Positions 10,376 to 22,078 are shown, numbered from the stretch's first letter. The stretch is DNA of 64,000 nucleotides from Tricholomella constricta (GCA_013368375.1 JAACJP010000001.1:2418001-2482000), one strand, 5' to 3'. A program made the numbers and translations. The notes: generated by a model from the letters alone, not told the origin.

Positions 10376-12494
10376 ATGGTGCCCTTTCAGTCTTCTGCAG
10401 TTACCGAGCATGTACTAATGATATCCCACAGGCCGTGTGCACGTTCTTCCTTCGTGGCCAATGTAAATTTGGCAGCAGTTGCAGAAATGAACACCCTCAG
10501 GACGGGCAACGACAAGGCGGCTTCGGAAGTGCGTAACATGCATCCATGGGCCACGGTGGATTTAAGCTGATTGAATACAGGCCAGTCATGGACAAATCCT
10601 AACCGCAACAACACTACAAACGCGGACTCAAAGCTATCTTTCACGTCAGTAGAGTCCGAATTTCCTAAAGTCATGGGCCAATCTAACTAACAAGTTCGCA
10701 AACTCCAGTATCGATGTCATGAGACAAGATCTCACTCCCAACAATGATAAGCCACTATGGCCATTATCCACGTATGGTCCTGCCAAATACGAACCCAATC
10801 TAATAGCTGGCCTGGATGAGTCGACGGAGGAGTTACGAGTCCGTGCATTCACTGCCAATCAATCTGGGAAAGGGGCTGAATATGTGAGTATGTTGCTCTG
10901 TGCATTCAGCAACGCTGACGATACCTATCTCTCCAGGTAGCCTACGAGAACGAGAAGATCTCGGCCGCCGAGCAAGTTTTTGCTGTAAATATTGCCCGCT
11001 CCGCCTTTTAGGGAAACTGCTAAAATTTGCCGACAGAACGCTCGGAACAATTTGAGTCAAGCATATGATCAAGCTGTTAAGCAGAGCACAAATGCAGCTG
11101 GGAGCTCTACGACCAACCCTACCCTTGGCGGGACGTCCGCCTTCGGTGCTCCGGCCTCTGCTTCAGCGTTTGGTGCCGCAGCCCCTGCATCCGCCTTTGG
11201 TGGTGTACCAGCCTCTTCATCCGCCTTCGGTGCTCCGGCCTCTGCTTCAGCGTTTGGTGCCCCAGCCCCTGCATCCGCCTTTGGTGGTGTACCAGCCTCT
11301 TCATCCGTCTTCCATATCCCACCCGGTACATCCGCCTTTGATCCTCCAGGCACCACTTCCGCCTTACGTTTTGGCAACTCAACGACAACGTCTGCGTTCG
11401 GAAAGCCCGCTTTCGGGCAACCTGCGTTTGGCCAATCCGCCTTCGGCCAGACGGCAACCCCAGCGGGCACATCTGCATTTGGCCAGCCATCCCAATCGAC
11501 TTCTGCATTTGGACAACCACGGCCAGCCGTCTCTGCCTTTGGCCAGCCACAACAGCCCACTTCAGCGTTTGGCCAGCCATCACAGCCATCCGCTTCTGCT
11601 ATCAAACCCGCCACCGGCGCATTTGGATCGTTAAATTCTTCGACGTCGAATGCATTCGGCGGTGGAGGATTCACCGCCTTTGCTAGTCAGCCTTCCGCAT
11701 TTGGGTCAGGCGCTCCTGCAGCGGCGCAACCGGCAGCTGGGGAATCCGCCTTCGGGCAACCTGCATTTGGAGCACCTGCGACTGCTCAGCCGACGTCTGC
11801 GTTCGGCAGTGCAGCTGGAACAACCCCCTCGGCATTTGGCACTCCCGCGCCTGCCATTTCGGCTTTCGGTGCCCCCACCACTTCATCGTTCGGCACCGCC
11901 CCTGCGATATCGGCGTTCGGTAATCCCGCCCCTGCTCCCACCACGTCCGCGTTCGGCACACCTGCCGCCCCCACATCAGCTTTCGGTGCCCCCTCCGCCT
12001 TTGGCGCGCTCGCACAACAGCCCACCACAACCTCTGCCTTTGGGACATCCGGATTCGGCACCCCCGCCACCGGATCTGCCTTTAACACCCAAGGCGGTAC
12101 TTCAACCAACGCGTTTACGAACTCCAATAACGCTATCACATCCTCCTCCGCGCCTCCCGCGACCACCTCCGCTTTCCCCTCCTCCTCCTCCTCCGCCCCT
12201 GCCGCAATACAGCCGACGCTCTCAGGCCAGCCGCCTCCGCTCTCCGCGTTCCCCATGGGCTCGCCTTCAACAAGTACCTTTAATGCCGTGGCTCAGGCTC
12301 CGCCTTCGAAGGCGGGCGGGCCGGATTTCTCGAACGTAAAGTCGCTGTACACGCCCGGGCTGACGGCGTACGACCAGCTCTTGCCGCCGGATTATATAAA
12401 GCGCATCCCTGGGGAGGCGCTGGAAGCGTTCCAGAGCCAAAAGTTCGAGTGGGGGAAAATACCGGATTGGATCCCGCCGCTGGAGGTTAGGTGA
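10376..12494 (+). CDS. NUP42: NUP42-like nucleoporin: CCCH zinc finger plus FG repeats
   Basis: This is the cytoplasmic-side FG nucleoporin NUP42/AMO1/NLP1 type, which helps mRNA export with Gle1 and Dbp5. Six exons (10376-10378, 10432-10528, 10581-10644, 10709-10883, 10937-10984, 11037-12494) give 614 aa. Exon 1 is the ATG alone, after which the protein reads directly into the zinc finger CTFFLRGQCKFGSSCRNEH. A conserved helical region (DVMRQDLTPN..KPLWPLSTYGPAK to NARNNLSQAYDQAV) follows. About 320 residues of FG repeats, mostly SAFG separated by Pro/Thr/Ser/Ala, come next. The last 50 residues (LYTPGLTAYDQLLPPDYIKRIPGE..) match the conserved fungal C-terminus expected to bind Gle1. The identification is confident. 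Confidence 0.88.
11136..11303 (+). repeat. 84-bp in-frame tandem repeat inside the NUP42 FG region
   Basis: Two nearly identical 84-bp copies (11136-11219 and 11220-11303) encode 28 residues each with three SAFG motifs. They differ mainly by GCC to CCC (Ala to Pro). The near-identity at DNA level indicates a recent unequal exchange or slippage. Confidence 0.85.
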
Positions 12495-14255
12495 GGGAGG
12501 TGACTTGGATTGTTGGGTCCTGAGTGCGTGCGTGGCGGGCTGGGGCTGGCTGAGGGTTTACATGTACTATTGTATTATTATTGCCGTTGAGCACTGCACA
12601 TTGTACAGGTCGTGTCTGTATATTCGGCCTACATGCTACGGTCATCACGATTTGGGAAATATAACGAATAAAGCATCGGCTATGGTGATGTTTGCGAAGC
12701 TCAGATAGGCTGTCATGTTCGACCTCTTTTGCATCACCAACAAAATAACTACATACTACCTGTTGACCACGCACCGTGGTATGGGTCGAGGAATGCCATA
12801 CTTAAATGTATTGCTGCTCACGCAACATAAGGGAGCCTCATGATCACGACACCCCTAGATACACACCGCGGTAAATGTGCAACGACAGTTACGAATGAAT
12901 TGTTAAAACTATTACTTTGAATTACTCATATTGTATCAATATAATTCATCTGCGAAATTGCTCTTTTCGTGCGATCGTCCGTAGTGGTAGTAGTAGTAAT
13001 TTGCGTGGCCCATTTAGTATCATAGCCAGATCTGTCGAGGTTGACGGAGTTAGAGACTCCTGTGATCCACGCCAAGTCAGGCTTTCATTACATGATAGGA
13101 GGATCGCCCTTCGCGAGTATGTAGCCTGGGTGGTGTGAAGAAACACAAAACAAAACAAAACCTTTCGGCGAGGCAGATGTTAATCATGACAAATTTGGTC
13201 AGAACATGAAAGGGTCATGTGGCAAACAGATCCGTGCGATGCTGGGAGCGATTGTACGGATATGAAGACCCAAGCCAATGACGAGTCTTTGCGGGAGCTG
13301 ACCGCCTCAAGACCGGTAGGAGAACAGGGCCACGCAGCGCGCCTCTGACCACCAGAGATCTGGAAAAACATATCACCGGCCTCTAGATATTTTCCCAGCG
13401 TCCTAAGAGATAAGTAGAGAAATTTGATAAGTGGAGTCTGATGATCGGCCATGGACGAGTGGCCGAAGAAAGGGCCTCCTCAGGGATGATGACGAGTCTC
13501 CACGTATTGACTGGTGGATTGGACTCGTGCTAGTTGCCGTGAAGCTCGAATAGGGAAAGACCAAAGCCTATCAGAATAGAAAAGAGTTCACCTCCGAATC
13601 GTGCGGGGTAAACAAGGCTGCCTGCGGTACTTGATGATTGTGGGAGTGGATCGCCAGTGCATCGCCCGGGAACCAGGGCAAGATAATGAAACTCGAATAG
13701 GGAAAGACCAAAGCCTATCAGAATAGAAAAGCGTTCACATCCGAATCGTGCGGGGTAAACAAGGCTGCCTGCGGTACTTAGTCGATGTGGGAATGAATAG
13801 CCAGTGCACCGAGTCGCCCGGGAACCAGGGCAAGATAATGGTTTGATGGCGTATTTCTCCAGGCAGAAGAAAAAAGGGACATCAAGCGAGGATTTATGGT
13901 GAAGCGTTTAGATTATTTGGATATCGGGTTTCTGGTTTTCTCCTCCAGGTAATTTGAAACCAGAGGCAAGAGGCCTGCGGAGTTGCACCAAAACCTGCGG
14001 GAATCGTGAGAATGCGGTGTTTTTGGACCAGCTAATGGGTCAAGTCAGGGCGTAAGGAATTTGAAAGAGTAAAGCGCGAAAGATTTAGGTTTCGCCAATC
14101 TAGAAGCTGCTATGTTTACTTGTGAAAGTGCAACAAGTCACGGTTGAAGTTGAAAGGGACTATCCTGGACTATCATATACGGGTCTAACCGTGGGAACAT
14201 TCGCGAAAAACTTGATCACGCCGAACACGGTTGCTCGCCCGTCACTCAGCTCACC
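12495..14255. other. Long intergenic region between NUP42 and uL13m
   Basis: About 1.76 kb with no recognised gene. The one notable structure is the tandem repeat at 13541-13841, annotated separately. Confidence 0.5.
13541..13841. repeat. Tandem duplication of a ~147-bp non-coding unit
   Basis: The unit beginning GAAGCTCGAATAGGGAAAG at 13541 and ending GGGCAAGATAATG recurs from 13688 (GAAACTCGAATAGGG) to about 13841. The first half is almost identical; the second half differs by substitutions and a short insertion (CCGAG). No open frame is preserved, so it is non-coding. Confidence 0.85.
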
Positions 14256-14936
14256 ATGTCTCAAGCCGTGGGCAATGTATGTCCTTGCACCTTCCGTTTC
14301 TTATCTTTAATTTAACGAATCACAGACAGCTCTTGCTTATGCACGGGTCTGGCACCACGTCGATGCCTCTGACCGTGTTCTCGGAAAACTTGCGGAGCGT
14401 ATCGCTCTCGTTTTAATGGGAAAGCACAAACCCATATATGATCCTAGTGGTACGTCCTCCCACAATATGATAACTTAGCTGGACTCTGAACCACTTTACA
14501 AAGTGGACTGCGGGGACTATGTCATCGTCACGAATTCGCGGAACATCAAGGTTACGGGCAGGAAAGACGAGCAGCTGCTGTTCCGCAAGCACACCATGTT
14601 TCCAGGTGGGTTGAAGGAGACACCTTATAGGGATATGATGCAAAAGAAACCGGACGAGGTAAGTACAATCCTTTCTTTTCTCGTGCTTTGTTGACCGAGT
14701 GTCATGAGTAGATTATCCGTCATGCCGTGGCTGGTATGTTGCCCAAGAACAAACTCAGGGAACGGCGTTTAGAACGGCTCCGCATCTTCCCTCAATACCA
14801 CATGGGCATCCAGGGTGCGAATATCCTGAGAAGCTGGGACGATGGCACGCTACCACCTGACTATGACCCCACAAAAATTACCACCACTATTACTCTACAA
14901 CAAAACTGGAGGACGGGGACACCCGACAAGTCATGA
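14256..14936 (+). CDS. MRPL23: Mitochondrial large-subunit ribosomal protein uL13m
   Basis: This is a structural protein of the mitochondrial 54S ribosomal subunit, homologous to bacterial L13. Four exons (14256-14276, 14326-14449, 14504-14658, 14712-14936) give 174 aa. The L13 signatures are present: [19 protein letters not shown], the CGDYVIVTN segment, [21 protein letters not shown] and the [24 protein letters not shown] block. The N-terminal peptide is short ([15 protein letters not shown]). The C-terminal extension ([11 protein letters not shown] onward) is typical of fungal mitochondrial versions. It is convergent with the downstream minus-strand gene, 109 bp away. Confidence 0.93.
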
Positions 14937-15045
14937 TATCGTAGAGGATAGCACATCTTTATACTAATCTAATTTCTGCAATTCGGTGTCTGGCTCCAAG
15001 ATGTAAGGTACAATACACCGCTGATTGAATAGGTCGTCTGTGGCA

Positions 15046-16189
15046 CTACGATTCAGAGCTGCTTTCATCGTCGTCTCCATCGTCTTCCTCTTCGCTATCC
15101 TCTCTAGGCTGGCGCCCGCCCCCGTCATCAACGTCCACGTTCGTTGAGCTGCTTTTGCTTGCATCGTCATTCGCGAATGTGTCGACATTTTCTTTTCCGA
15201 CGGTCACGCTATCTTTGTCGCATTCCTCGATCTCCCCAGGAATATCCTCTTCATCATCATCCTCCTCTCCGTCGCCGTCCTCTCCAGCCTCCTCAGGCGT
15301 CTCTACTCCCGCTTCAGCGTAAGCTTGCTGCACCATCTCCTCCCACCCGTCCGGTATTCGAACCTCAAGCATACGAGCGACGTACTCTTGCATCAACATC
15401 CCTGGACGAAAAATAAAGTTATTCCTGAGGCAATAGCCACAGACAGAGTTCGTACCTATGGCCACCAATGCAGAGCCGTCCAAGATCTTATACATGTCCT
15501 TCGGGTATATCTTCTTGCCCGCGCCCTTTATCATCCCACCTCTCCGGGCTGGCTTCAAAGCGTCTGCATCATCATCTTCTTCCGCCTTCCTCTTCTGCTC
15601 CAGTCTTCTTTCCAAATTTTGTTTCCTCATCTGTCGGTACCCTTTTGTGACATTCATCAGCTGCCCTCGTTCATGGTAATATGTGCTCGCGAAATAGTGT
15701 ATAGATTTGAGAAGATCCTAGAGAGGAGCATAAATGGGAAACTCAGATCACACGGAACAACCAAAGAGTAATCACAGAAGACGGAAGTGGCTGCTGGTCT
15801 GAAAACGAGCTCGAAGACGTGGCCGGCACGAGAAAATTAAAATCATGCATGAATTTTTGACGCTTTGCCGGACGCGGTTTGAGTTTTCGTCCTCCCATCC
15901 CCTCCTTGTCCTTGCCCATACCCTTGTGCTGCACTGGCTCCCTCTCAGCATCAAGATCCACCTCCTCCCCATCGTCCATGTCTGGGTCGTCCTCCCTCAC
16001 CCTTCGGTGCCTCTTAACAATGCCTAGCCCGCCCGCATCGCGCGCAATCCAATTACCTCTAAAGTCCTGGGCCACGGACGCCGCATACCGAAGATTTCGG
16101 TTCTTGGACGAGTCCTGCTGGACGCGCGAGCCGTCAGGGTGGATGCGCAGGCTCGAAAAATCGTACACGGTGCTGAGCCGGCCGGACAT
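15046..16189 (-). CDS. Putative RNA polymerase I factor, Rrn10-like
   Basis: Three exons (15776-16189, 15456-15717, 15046-15401) give 343 aa. I do not recognise a whole-length family. Residues 1-65 (MSGRLSTVYDFSSLRIHPDG..) are followed by a basic, Lys/Arg-rich region. Next comes DLLKSIHYFASTYYHERGQL, then a charged linker, then DMYKILDGSALVAIGMLMQE. This pair of blocks resembles, in order and spacing logic, the HYYA and DE(T/S)SLITLG segments I remember from yeast Rrn10, a subunit of the upstream activation factor of RNA polymerase I. That is recall-based inference only. The last 90 residues are extremely acidic (Glu/Asp/Ser). A nuclear role is plausible from composition. An Rrn9-type or unrelated chromatin protein is the alternative. 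Confidence 0.5.
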
Positions 16190-17453
16190 GTTTTTGAAAC
16201 CAAGAATAGATAGAGAAAACAAAAGGCCGAAATACAGAAAGGCTTGGCCTCGGATATTTGTGCTTGCTTGCCCTTCAATTTTTTGACGCCCTCGCCCACG
16301 TGTGCGCAACGTGGCTCGGCTTCCTCTGAATCTGAAAGTTAGCCGAGCGTGGCATGCTCTGGTGCCGCAACGTTAATGGCGATGCGAACATAGAGCGAAG
16401 GCATTTAACTTGCGGGTACTATAAGTGCACCTGACTGCCGAATGAAACAACTGTCTCTTGTCCATATGTGTGCAAGGCGGTTCTTCGGTGCTGATCAAAC
16501 CTTGTTAACCGGACCCGCACGATCTGCGGTCAAGGGGCCGACGCCGCCGGTATGTAAAGGGTGCTGAAATAACAGTTACTTTTACTCTAAGTAGTAGATA
16601 CGAAGATGTGCAGGCTAGGACTACGCCTGCCTGCTTTTGCGTATTGTATAGACGGAGATGAGGTGGCTGGAGCTCGGCCTTTAGCGTCAGTGTACTACGT
16701 GCTGTACATGGGATATCATTCATGTACGCATATGGATGACTTGGAGGTTAGGAATTATGCCGATGAGGCCTCGTGTGATGCGGCAATAGATGCAGAGGGA
16801 TTTACTTCGGCTTTCGCGTATTTACATGATTACATCGTCCTCAGGTTATTCTGGAGGCTTTGCCAAGTCGAAACGAAGTCATCTCGCATGCATGATGCAT
16901 GCGTCCGCGCATTTTTTTCCCTTTCCATGTACGTCAGAGAGATGGGACACTTGACAGCACCATTTCTTCCCAGGAAGCGAGGGCCGCATAATTGAAAGAC
17001 CTCCCTCAGCCAGGCACTTTCCAAGGTCACATCTTCCAGATTTCCTCACAAGTAGGAGCAGAAGCCGGGGGTACAGTAGGAAGCTAAGCCACCTGAGCAT
17101 TGGTCTATCTCATGGTGGTGGCTGCGTGAGATCTCGAAGAAGGGATGTGGTACTAGTGTTTCAGTGATGCTCCTGTGATGTCGGATAGAAGTTTTTCCAG
17201 TCGGAGAAAGATGGCTCAAAGGCCACTATTTCCTCCAGATAAGGGTCGATGCACCGGCAGATATTAATCTGATAGAAGCTTAACGAGAACCTGGCGAATG
17301 CAGTCCAATGTGTTTTGTGGCGAAGGTGGTCAAGACTCGATGTGGAATGATCGTACCTGTTTTGGACGCGATTAGATTATCGATGTCATGTGACGCTGAT
17401 TTCACAAAAAATAGGACCCTTCAACGCCTCTGACTATTGCACTGCGAGTCCCT
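16190..17453. other. Divergent intergenic region, Rrn10-like / TTC27
   Basis: About 1.26 kb between two divergent starts. A 129-codon open frame at 16606-16995 shows no family resemblance and no codon bias like its neighbours. I see no supported gene; the promoters of both flanking genes should be here. Confidence 0.5.
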
Positions 17454-20334
17454 ATGAGTTTGGACATTTCGCCCATCGAGAAGGCCCTGCTGAGAGGCAA
17501 ATGGACAGTTCTGCCCCAAGATAACCCAAGTCCTGTGGTAGATCTCGCGAGGGCCGTTGTCGAGGGCCGATTTCGCGATGCATTGACTTCTCCTGGTGCC
17601 CGCGAGCTATTCCACGTTCAATCACCCTCGTTTGATCTACCCTTTGATCAGGCGTTCAATCCGCCCTCTGCTGCACAGGGCGATGATGCCGAACTCGTGA
17701 GACTGACCTTGGCCGTCGCCTGCCTGCATGCATTCGTACAGGTCAACTGGACGGGCCCAGATCTGGACGTTGAACCACTGGAAGTCATTTCGCTTGGATC
17801 CGCAGAGTCTACTACTGCCCCCCTGAACGAAGAAACTCTAAATCAAAAGGCCATCTCCGAGCTCGCGCAAGGCGGCGAGCCTGCGTACCACCTCACAAAA
17901 GTCGCAGCCTTTTTGAGGCTCGCAGAGATTCTTCTGGCGCTCCCTTATGATCGTTGTCAGTCGGCTTTATGGTGGAGGCTACGTGCCGCCTCAATCCACC
18001 AGCAGATCCTCGACGAGCCTGTTCCTCAGCCACCCACGTTATTGGCGTCCCTGGAACCCTTAACAGAGAGCTGTTCAACCGAGCCTGACCTGGCAGGACG
18101 GCTAATCTTGGAGCAGGGATTACTAGAACATCAGATCTCCCATGACAAATCGGCGGCAGAGCGTTTTGTCCAAGCTGCAAAGGCGACAGGCTTGGAGTAC
18201 GAGCTGACAGGCGCCCTCGGGAAAAGAACAAAGTTTCAGCAATTCGACCTCAGCCAGCTCGTGTTGCTAGCGGAAAGCCATCTCCCCGATGATGATGCCG
18301 CAACTACCGGAGATACATCTAAGAATACAGACGAGGCAGCCGCCACGACGCCCGCGGACTCGAGAGCCCAGCCCACCAATCTCCCAGAAACCCTCGCACT
18401 CAATGACGACACGCTATTGGAACAGACCGAATTCACATCGTCGAGCCCAGCGGGCGCCGAGTCCCACCTCAAGCACATCGATCCCTCATCCCAGCCAGCG
18501 CTCCACCCGCTCGACCAATGTATCCTTCTGTCCATGTGCCTAAATGTCAAAAACACCTCGCCGTCACACGGCCTCACAAACGAACAAATGTCGCCCTACA
18601 TCGCGCGCGTGATCTCCCACCCGCGCAACTGGTCCGTCCACACCATGGCCCTCCTCCTTCGCTCCCGCCTCGAGTCCGCACGCACCCGCACCGTCGAGCG
18701 CTCCACCCTGCAGCTCCAAGCGCTCATCGACCAGATGCCCACCGCAGACTCGACCCTCCCCGAGCGCCTGCTCTACTTTCATACCATTCCCCTCTCCAAC
18801 AGGTGGGAGCTCGAGCGCGAGCTCGCCCTCCGCTTCCTCGGCCTCGGCGTCGTCCGCTCCGCATTGGCCATCTTCGAGCGCCTCGAGATGTGGGAGGAGG
18901 TCGTGCGCTGCTGGGGCGCGCTCGAGCGCCCGGACAAGGCCATCGCCATCGTGCGCGATCTCCTGGAGGGCCGCAAGGCCGAAGCCGAGGAGGTCGTCTC
19001 GCGCGGGAAGACCCTCGCCGGCGGCGTGGGCGCGGGCGCGGGTGCGGGCGAGCGGCAGCGTCAGATCCACGATGCGGCACGGGAGGCGAAGCTGTGGTGC
19101 CTCCTGGGCGACCTGGAGCCGCAGCGCGCGGTGGAGCACTACGAGCGGGCGTGGGCGGTGTCGGGGGGGACGTCCGGGCGGGCGATGCGCTCGCTGGGCG
19201 GGTACCATTTCGCGCGGGCGAGCTATGGCGAGGCGATCGTGTGCTTGAAGCGCGCGGTCGCGATCAACCCGCTGCTGGCGCGGTCGTGGTTCATCCTTGG
19301 GTGTGCGTGCATGCGTGAGGAGCGGTGGGAGGAGGCGAAGAATGCGTTCGCGCGGTGCGTCGCGATCGACGAGGACGATGCTGAGAGCTGGAACAATCTT
19401 GCGAGCATGTACCTGCGCATGGGCCCGCCTGGGAAGGAGAAGGACCGTAAGGACGACGACGAAGAGGGTGACGGCGAGGTAAGCACATTGCTCCGAACCC
19501 TCCGTCCCACCTCACCGTTTTTGTTTTTGTTTGCATCCCCAGGCGAAACCCGCCACCACTACGACATCCATCCCCTTCACAAACAAGCTCCTGGCCTTCC
19601 GCGCACTCAAGCAGGGCCTCAAATTCAGCTACGACAACTGGCGCATGTGGTCCAACTACATGGTCGTCGCCATGGACGTCGGCGAGCTCAACGAGTCCTG
19701 CCGCGCCCTCGGCCGCGTCGTCGAAGAAACAAGCGCTAAAGCCGGCGCAGACTCTGTCGACGTCGACGTGCTCGATCGCCTCGTCAACGCCGTCACCCGT
19801 GCCCCTGCCGACCCCGAGGAGGCTGCTGCCGCCGCCGCCGCTGCCGCTGGTGGTGGTGGAGGGGCCGAGGCGGCGGGGGCATACTCGAGCCCAAATGAGG
19901 GTCATGGGCTGCTGCGCAACGTGAGCGGGCTGTTTGAGCGGATCCTGCTGCCGCGTGTGACGAGCGCGCGCGTGTTCCGCGCGTACGGGCGGCTGCTGAC
20001 GTGGCAGGGGCGGTGGGAGGAGGCGCTGGGTGCGTATTTGGACGGGTACCGGTGCGGCGCGGCGGGGACGCTGGAGCGCGATGCGGCGGCGGCGGCGGAC
20101 GTGGAGCGGTGGCGCGAGGCGGTGGGGGAGGTGGAGGATGTGGTGGACGTTTTGCGGAACTTTGGGCCGCGCGTGGAGGGGGAGGGGGGTGCGGGTGGGG
20201 CCAAGTGGAGGCTGCAAGGGCGGAGCATCGTGCGGACGTTTATGGGGCGGACGAAGGACTTTGAGGACGAGCCGGAGTGGGAGAGGTTGGTGGAGCTGCA
20301 GAGGGAGCTGGCGCGGAAGGAGGAGAATGAGTGA
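17454..20334 (+). CDS. EMW1: TTC27/EMW1-family TPR protein
   Basis: TTC27 (yeast Emw1) is an essential tetratricopeptide protein linked to cell-wall integrity and protein biogenesis; its exact biochemistry is not settled. Two exons (17454-19478, 19543-20334) give 938 aa. The N-terminal half is helical and family-specific (SPIEKALLRGKW, ALWWRLRAASIHQQIL, LERELALRFLGLGVVRSAL). TPR units follow: AKLWCLLGDLEPQRAVEHYERAW, SYGEAIVCLKRAVAINPLLA, WFILGCACMREERWEEAKNAF, ESWNNLASMYLRMG. After the intron come NKLLAFRALKQGLKFSYDNW and RMWSNYMVVAMDVGELNESC, which is the TTC27 signature region. The 3' two thirds is very GC-rich at third positions, which creates long spurious antisense frames. Confidence 0.88.
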
Positions 20335-20766
20335 TGTTCTCTTCTTCACATTTCCCGTGGAGTGGGGCAGGGATGATGCCGCGGCGTTACATCGTGGTAC
20401 CATTGAGGGATAGAGTTCCTCTTCGCAGGTGATTAGGTTTGACGAAGGGGGAAGGGATGAGGGGGGTGTGGCATCAAAGAAGATGTGTGAAAATGAATAG
20501 ATAGATCTGTAAAGATGCGGCGATGTAGTAAGTAAGAAAAATGTGTGTGTGTGCTACACGTGGCTGTTGTTCCGATTGTGCGGGGATGCGATGTGGTCGT
20601 AATGGATGGAATGGATGGGATGAATGGATGGATGGATGGATACATGAGGAGCAGATGAGAAAAATAAATAAGTCAGACAGGGATCATTATGGAAGCCGTG
20701 CTGCTGATGATCGTACAACGATGGACGCTGATGAGCGTGGGGGGAGAGCGCGGGGCCGGAGCACTG
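20335..20766. other. Convergent gap with an ATGG microsatellite
   Basis: A 432-bp gap between the TTC27 and DUF6593 stop codons. It contains an (AATGGATGG)-type simple repeat at about 20601-20642 and no gene. Confidence 0.6.
20601..20642. repeat. Imperfect GATG tetranucleotide microsatellite
   Basis: A run of ATGG/GATG units (AATGGATGGAATGGATGGGA..) ending in three perfect GATG repeats. It lies in non-coding sequence between two convergent genes. Confidence 0.8.
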
Positions 20767-21618
20767 CTACCACTGGAGCTGCTGGGACATCCTATTGAGC
20801 GCCAGAGTCGTGACTATTTCAGTGACGATGGGGAGGCCGGGGGGCTTGACCGTGAGCCGTGCGTGGAACTCGTCTTCAGGGTGGCTCAGCTCCCACACCG
20901 CGAGGCTCGTACGCCCGTCGAGCAGCTAAAAAAGAAAAAGCGCCCACGCGCCAAATCAAAAACGCCCACCCCAAGTCAGCCATGTGCTCTGATAACGCCC
21001 GGCCGGCACAGAAAATGCGCACACACCTCCATTCGCGTCGGGGCGATCCGCCACTTGTAGTCCTTCCCGCTTTGTGATGTGAAGTAGCGCGACCTTCAGG
21101 GGGAGAGAGACACCGAGAGAACGTCAGACGCGCCGGACGCGCTTTTTTGGGAAGCGGGGCGAGGAGGAGAGCGGGGGGTATTACGCACGTGCTGCCATCG
21201 CGCCGCTGGCGGATGAAGTAGGGCATGGGTATGGTGTTGCGGTTGTTCCCGTAGATGATGTATCCGGGCGCGTTTTCGGGGCCAAAGTAGAAGTAGGAGT
21301 TGACGGGGCCCATGATGCTCGGGTGCTGCTGCGACCACTCCGCTTCGCGGGTGAGCTTGATCACCGTGTTCGGGTTGTATCCAGCCTAATGGAAATTGGT
21401 TAAAGACCAGGGGAGGTCAGTGGTCTGGGGTGCTACGCAGGGGGCACAGGGAGGAACGTACCGCTGTTCTGCATGACAGGTGGAGGCGTCAGTCAGTCCG
21501 ATCGACAGGCACGGAGTAACGGTACGCACACTGTAAACGCAGAGCGGCCTTCCAGGTCCTCAAAGGCGTTATTGAAGGGGTCATCGCCGAACTGGAGAAG
21601 GACGTACGGGCCAGACAT
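20767..21618 (-). CDS. DUF6593-type basidiomycete protein
   Basis: Five exons (21530-21618, 21462-21468, 21189-21385, 21027-21093, 20767-20925) give 172 aa. The pattern RSAFTV.., [14 protein letters not shown], a tyrosine-rich strand ([19 protein letters not shown]), [24 protein letters not shown] and a final hydrophobic strand ([15 protein letters not shown]) fits the small beta-rich DUF6593 family common in mushrooms. No function is known for it. Exon 2 is only 7 nt. A single longer intron (donor GTGTGC at about 21531, joined to 21385) also keeps the frame and gives a protein three residues shorter. The 7-nt model is preferred because both resulting introns have consensus GTGCGT and GTACGT donors and normal sizes. 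No signal peptide or membrane segment is seen. Confidence 0.72.
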
Positions 21619-22078
21619 GGGGGGTTGGAGGGGGTTGGAGTCAAGGAATATTATTCATCTCTCCCTGCTCTTTTTCTGGGCGATACAAGGAAGCCCGGAA
21701 CGGGACAAGCATAGCCACCGATGGCGCCACGTGGTTGGACCCAGAACATGGGCATCGCGTGGCTGACCCACGTGGCAGATCCTGCCCACCGATCCGATGT
21801 CCCTGCGGCGAGGCTGAAACCCGAAATCGGAAGGAAAAAATAAAATAAAATAGGACAAGGCGCATGCAGATTTTCGGCACAGATGTGGATCTGGGGACCT
21901 GCAAGATCTTTTGTTGATCCTTGCGGGGTGGAGATTTTGGACTTAAAAATATATTGGAGAGGGTAAAAAGCCCAATAAATCATGCTATTACACAAAACTG
22001 CAATTGCTGGGGTCAGAAACAGGAGGAGCCAAAAGGAATAGGACCCACAAGCGAGAAGGGATGCCCGAAGCGGGGTGT
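21619..22078. other. Intergenic gap between DUF6593 and EMC6
   Basis: A 460-bp gap between two minus-strand genes, holding the DUF6593 promoter and the EMC6 3' flank. No further gene is seen. Confidence 0.5.

Noticed and set aside
11069..11674. Long antisense and alternative frames over the NUP42 FG repeats
   Set aside because: They are products of the repetitive GC-rich sense sequence; the sense frame gives ordered SAFG repeats and a conserved C-terminus.
16606..16995. 129-codon frame between the Rrn10-like gene and TTC27
   Set aside because: No homology, no codon bias like the neighbouring genes, no splice extension.
19291..20403. 370-codon open frame antisense to TTC27 (and a 266-codon plus-strand frame at 18518-19318)
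   Set aside because: Both lie over a very GC-rich coding region where stop codons are rare in shadow frames. They are Pro/Arg/His-rich without family resemblance, and the sense frame is a clear TTC27.
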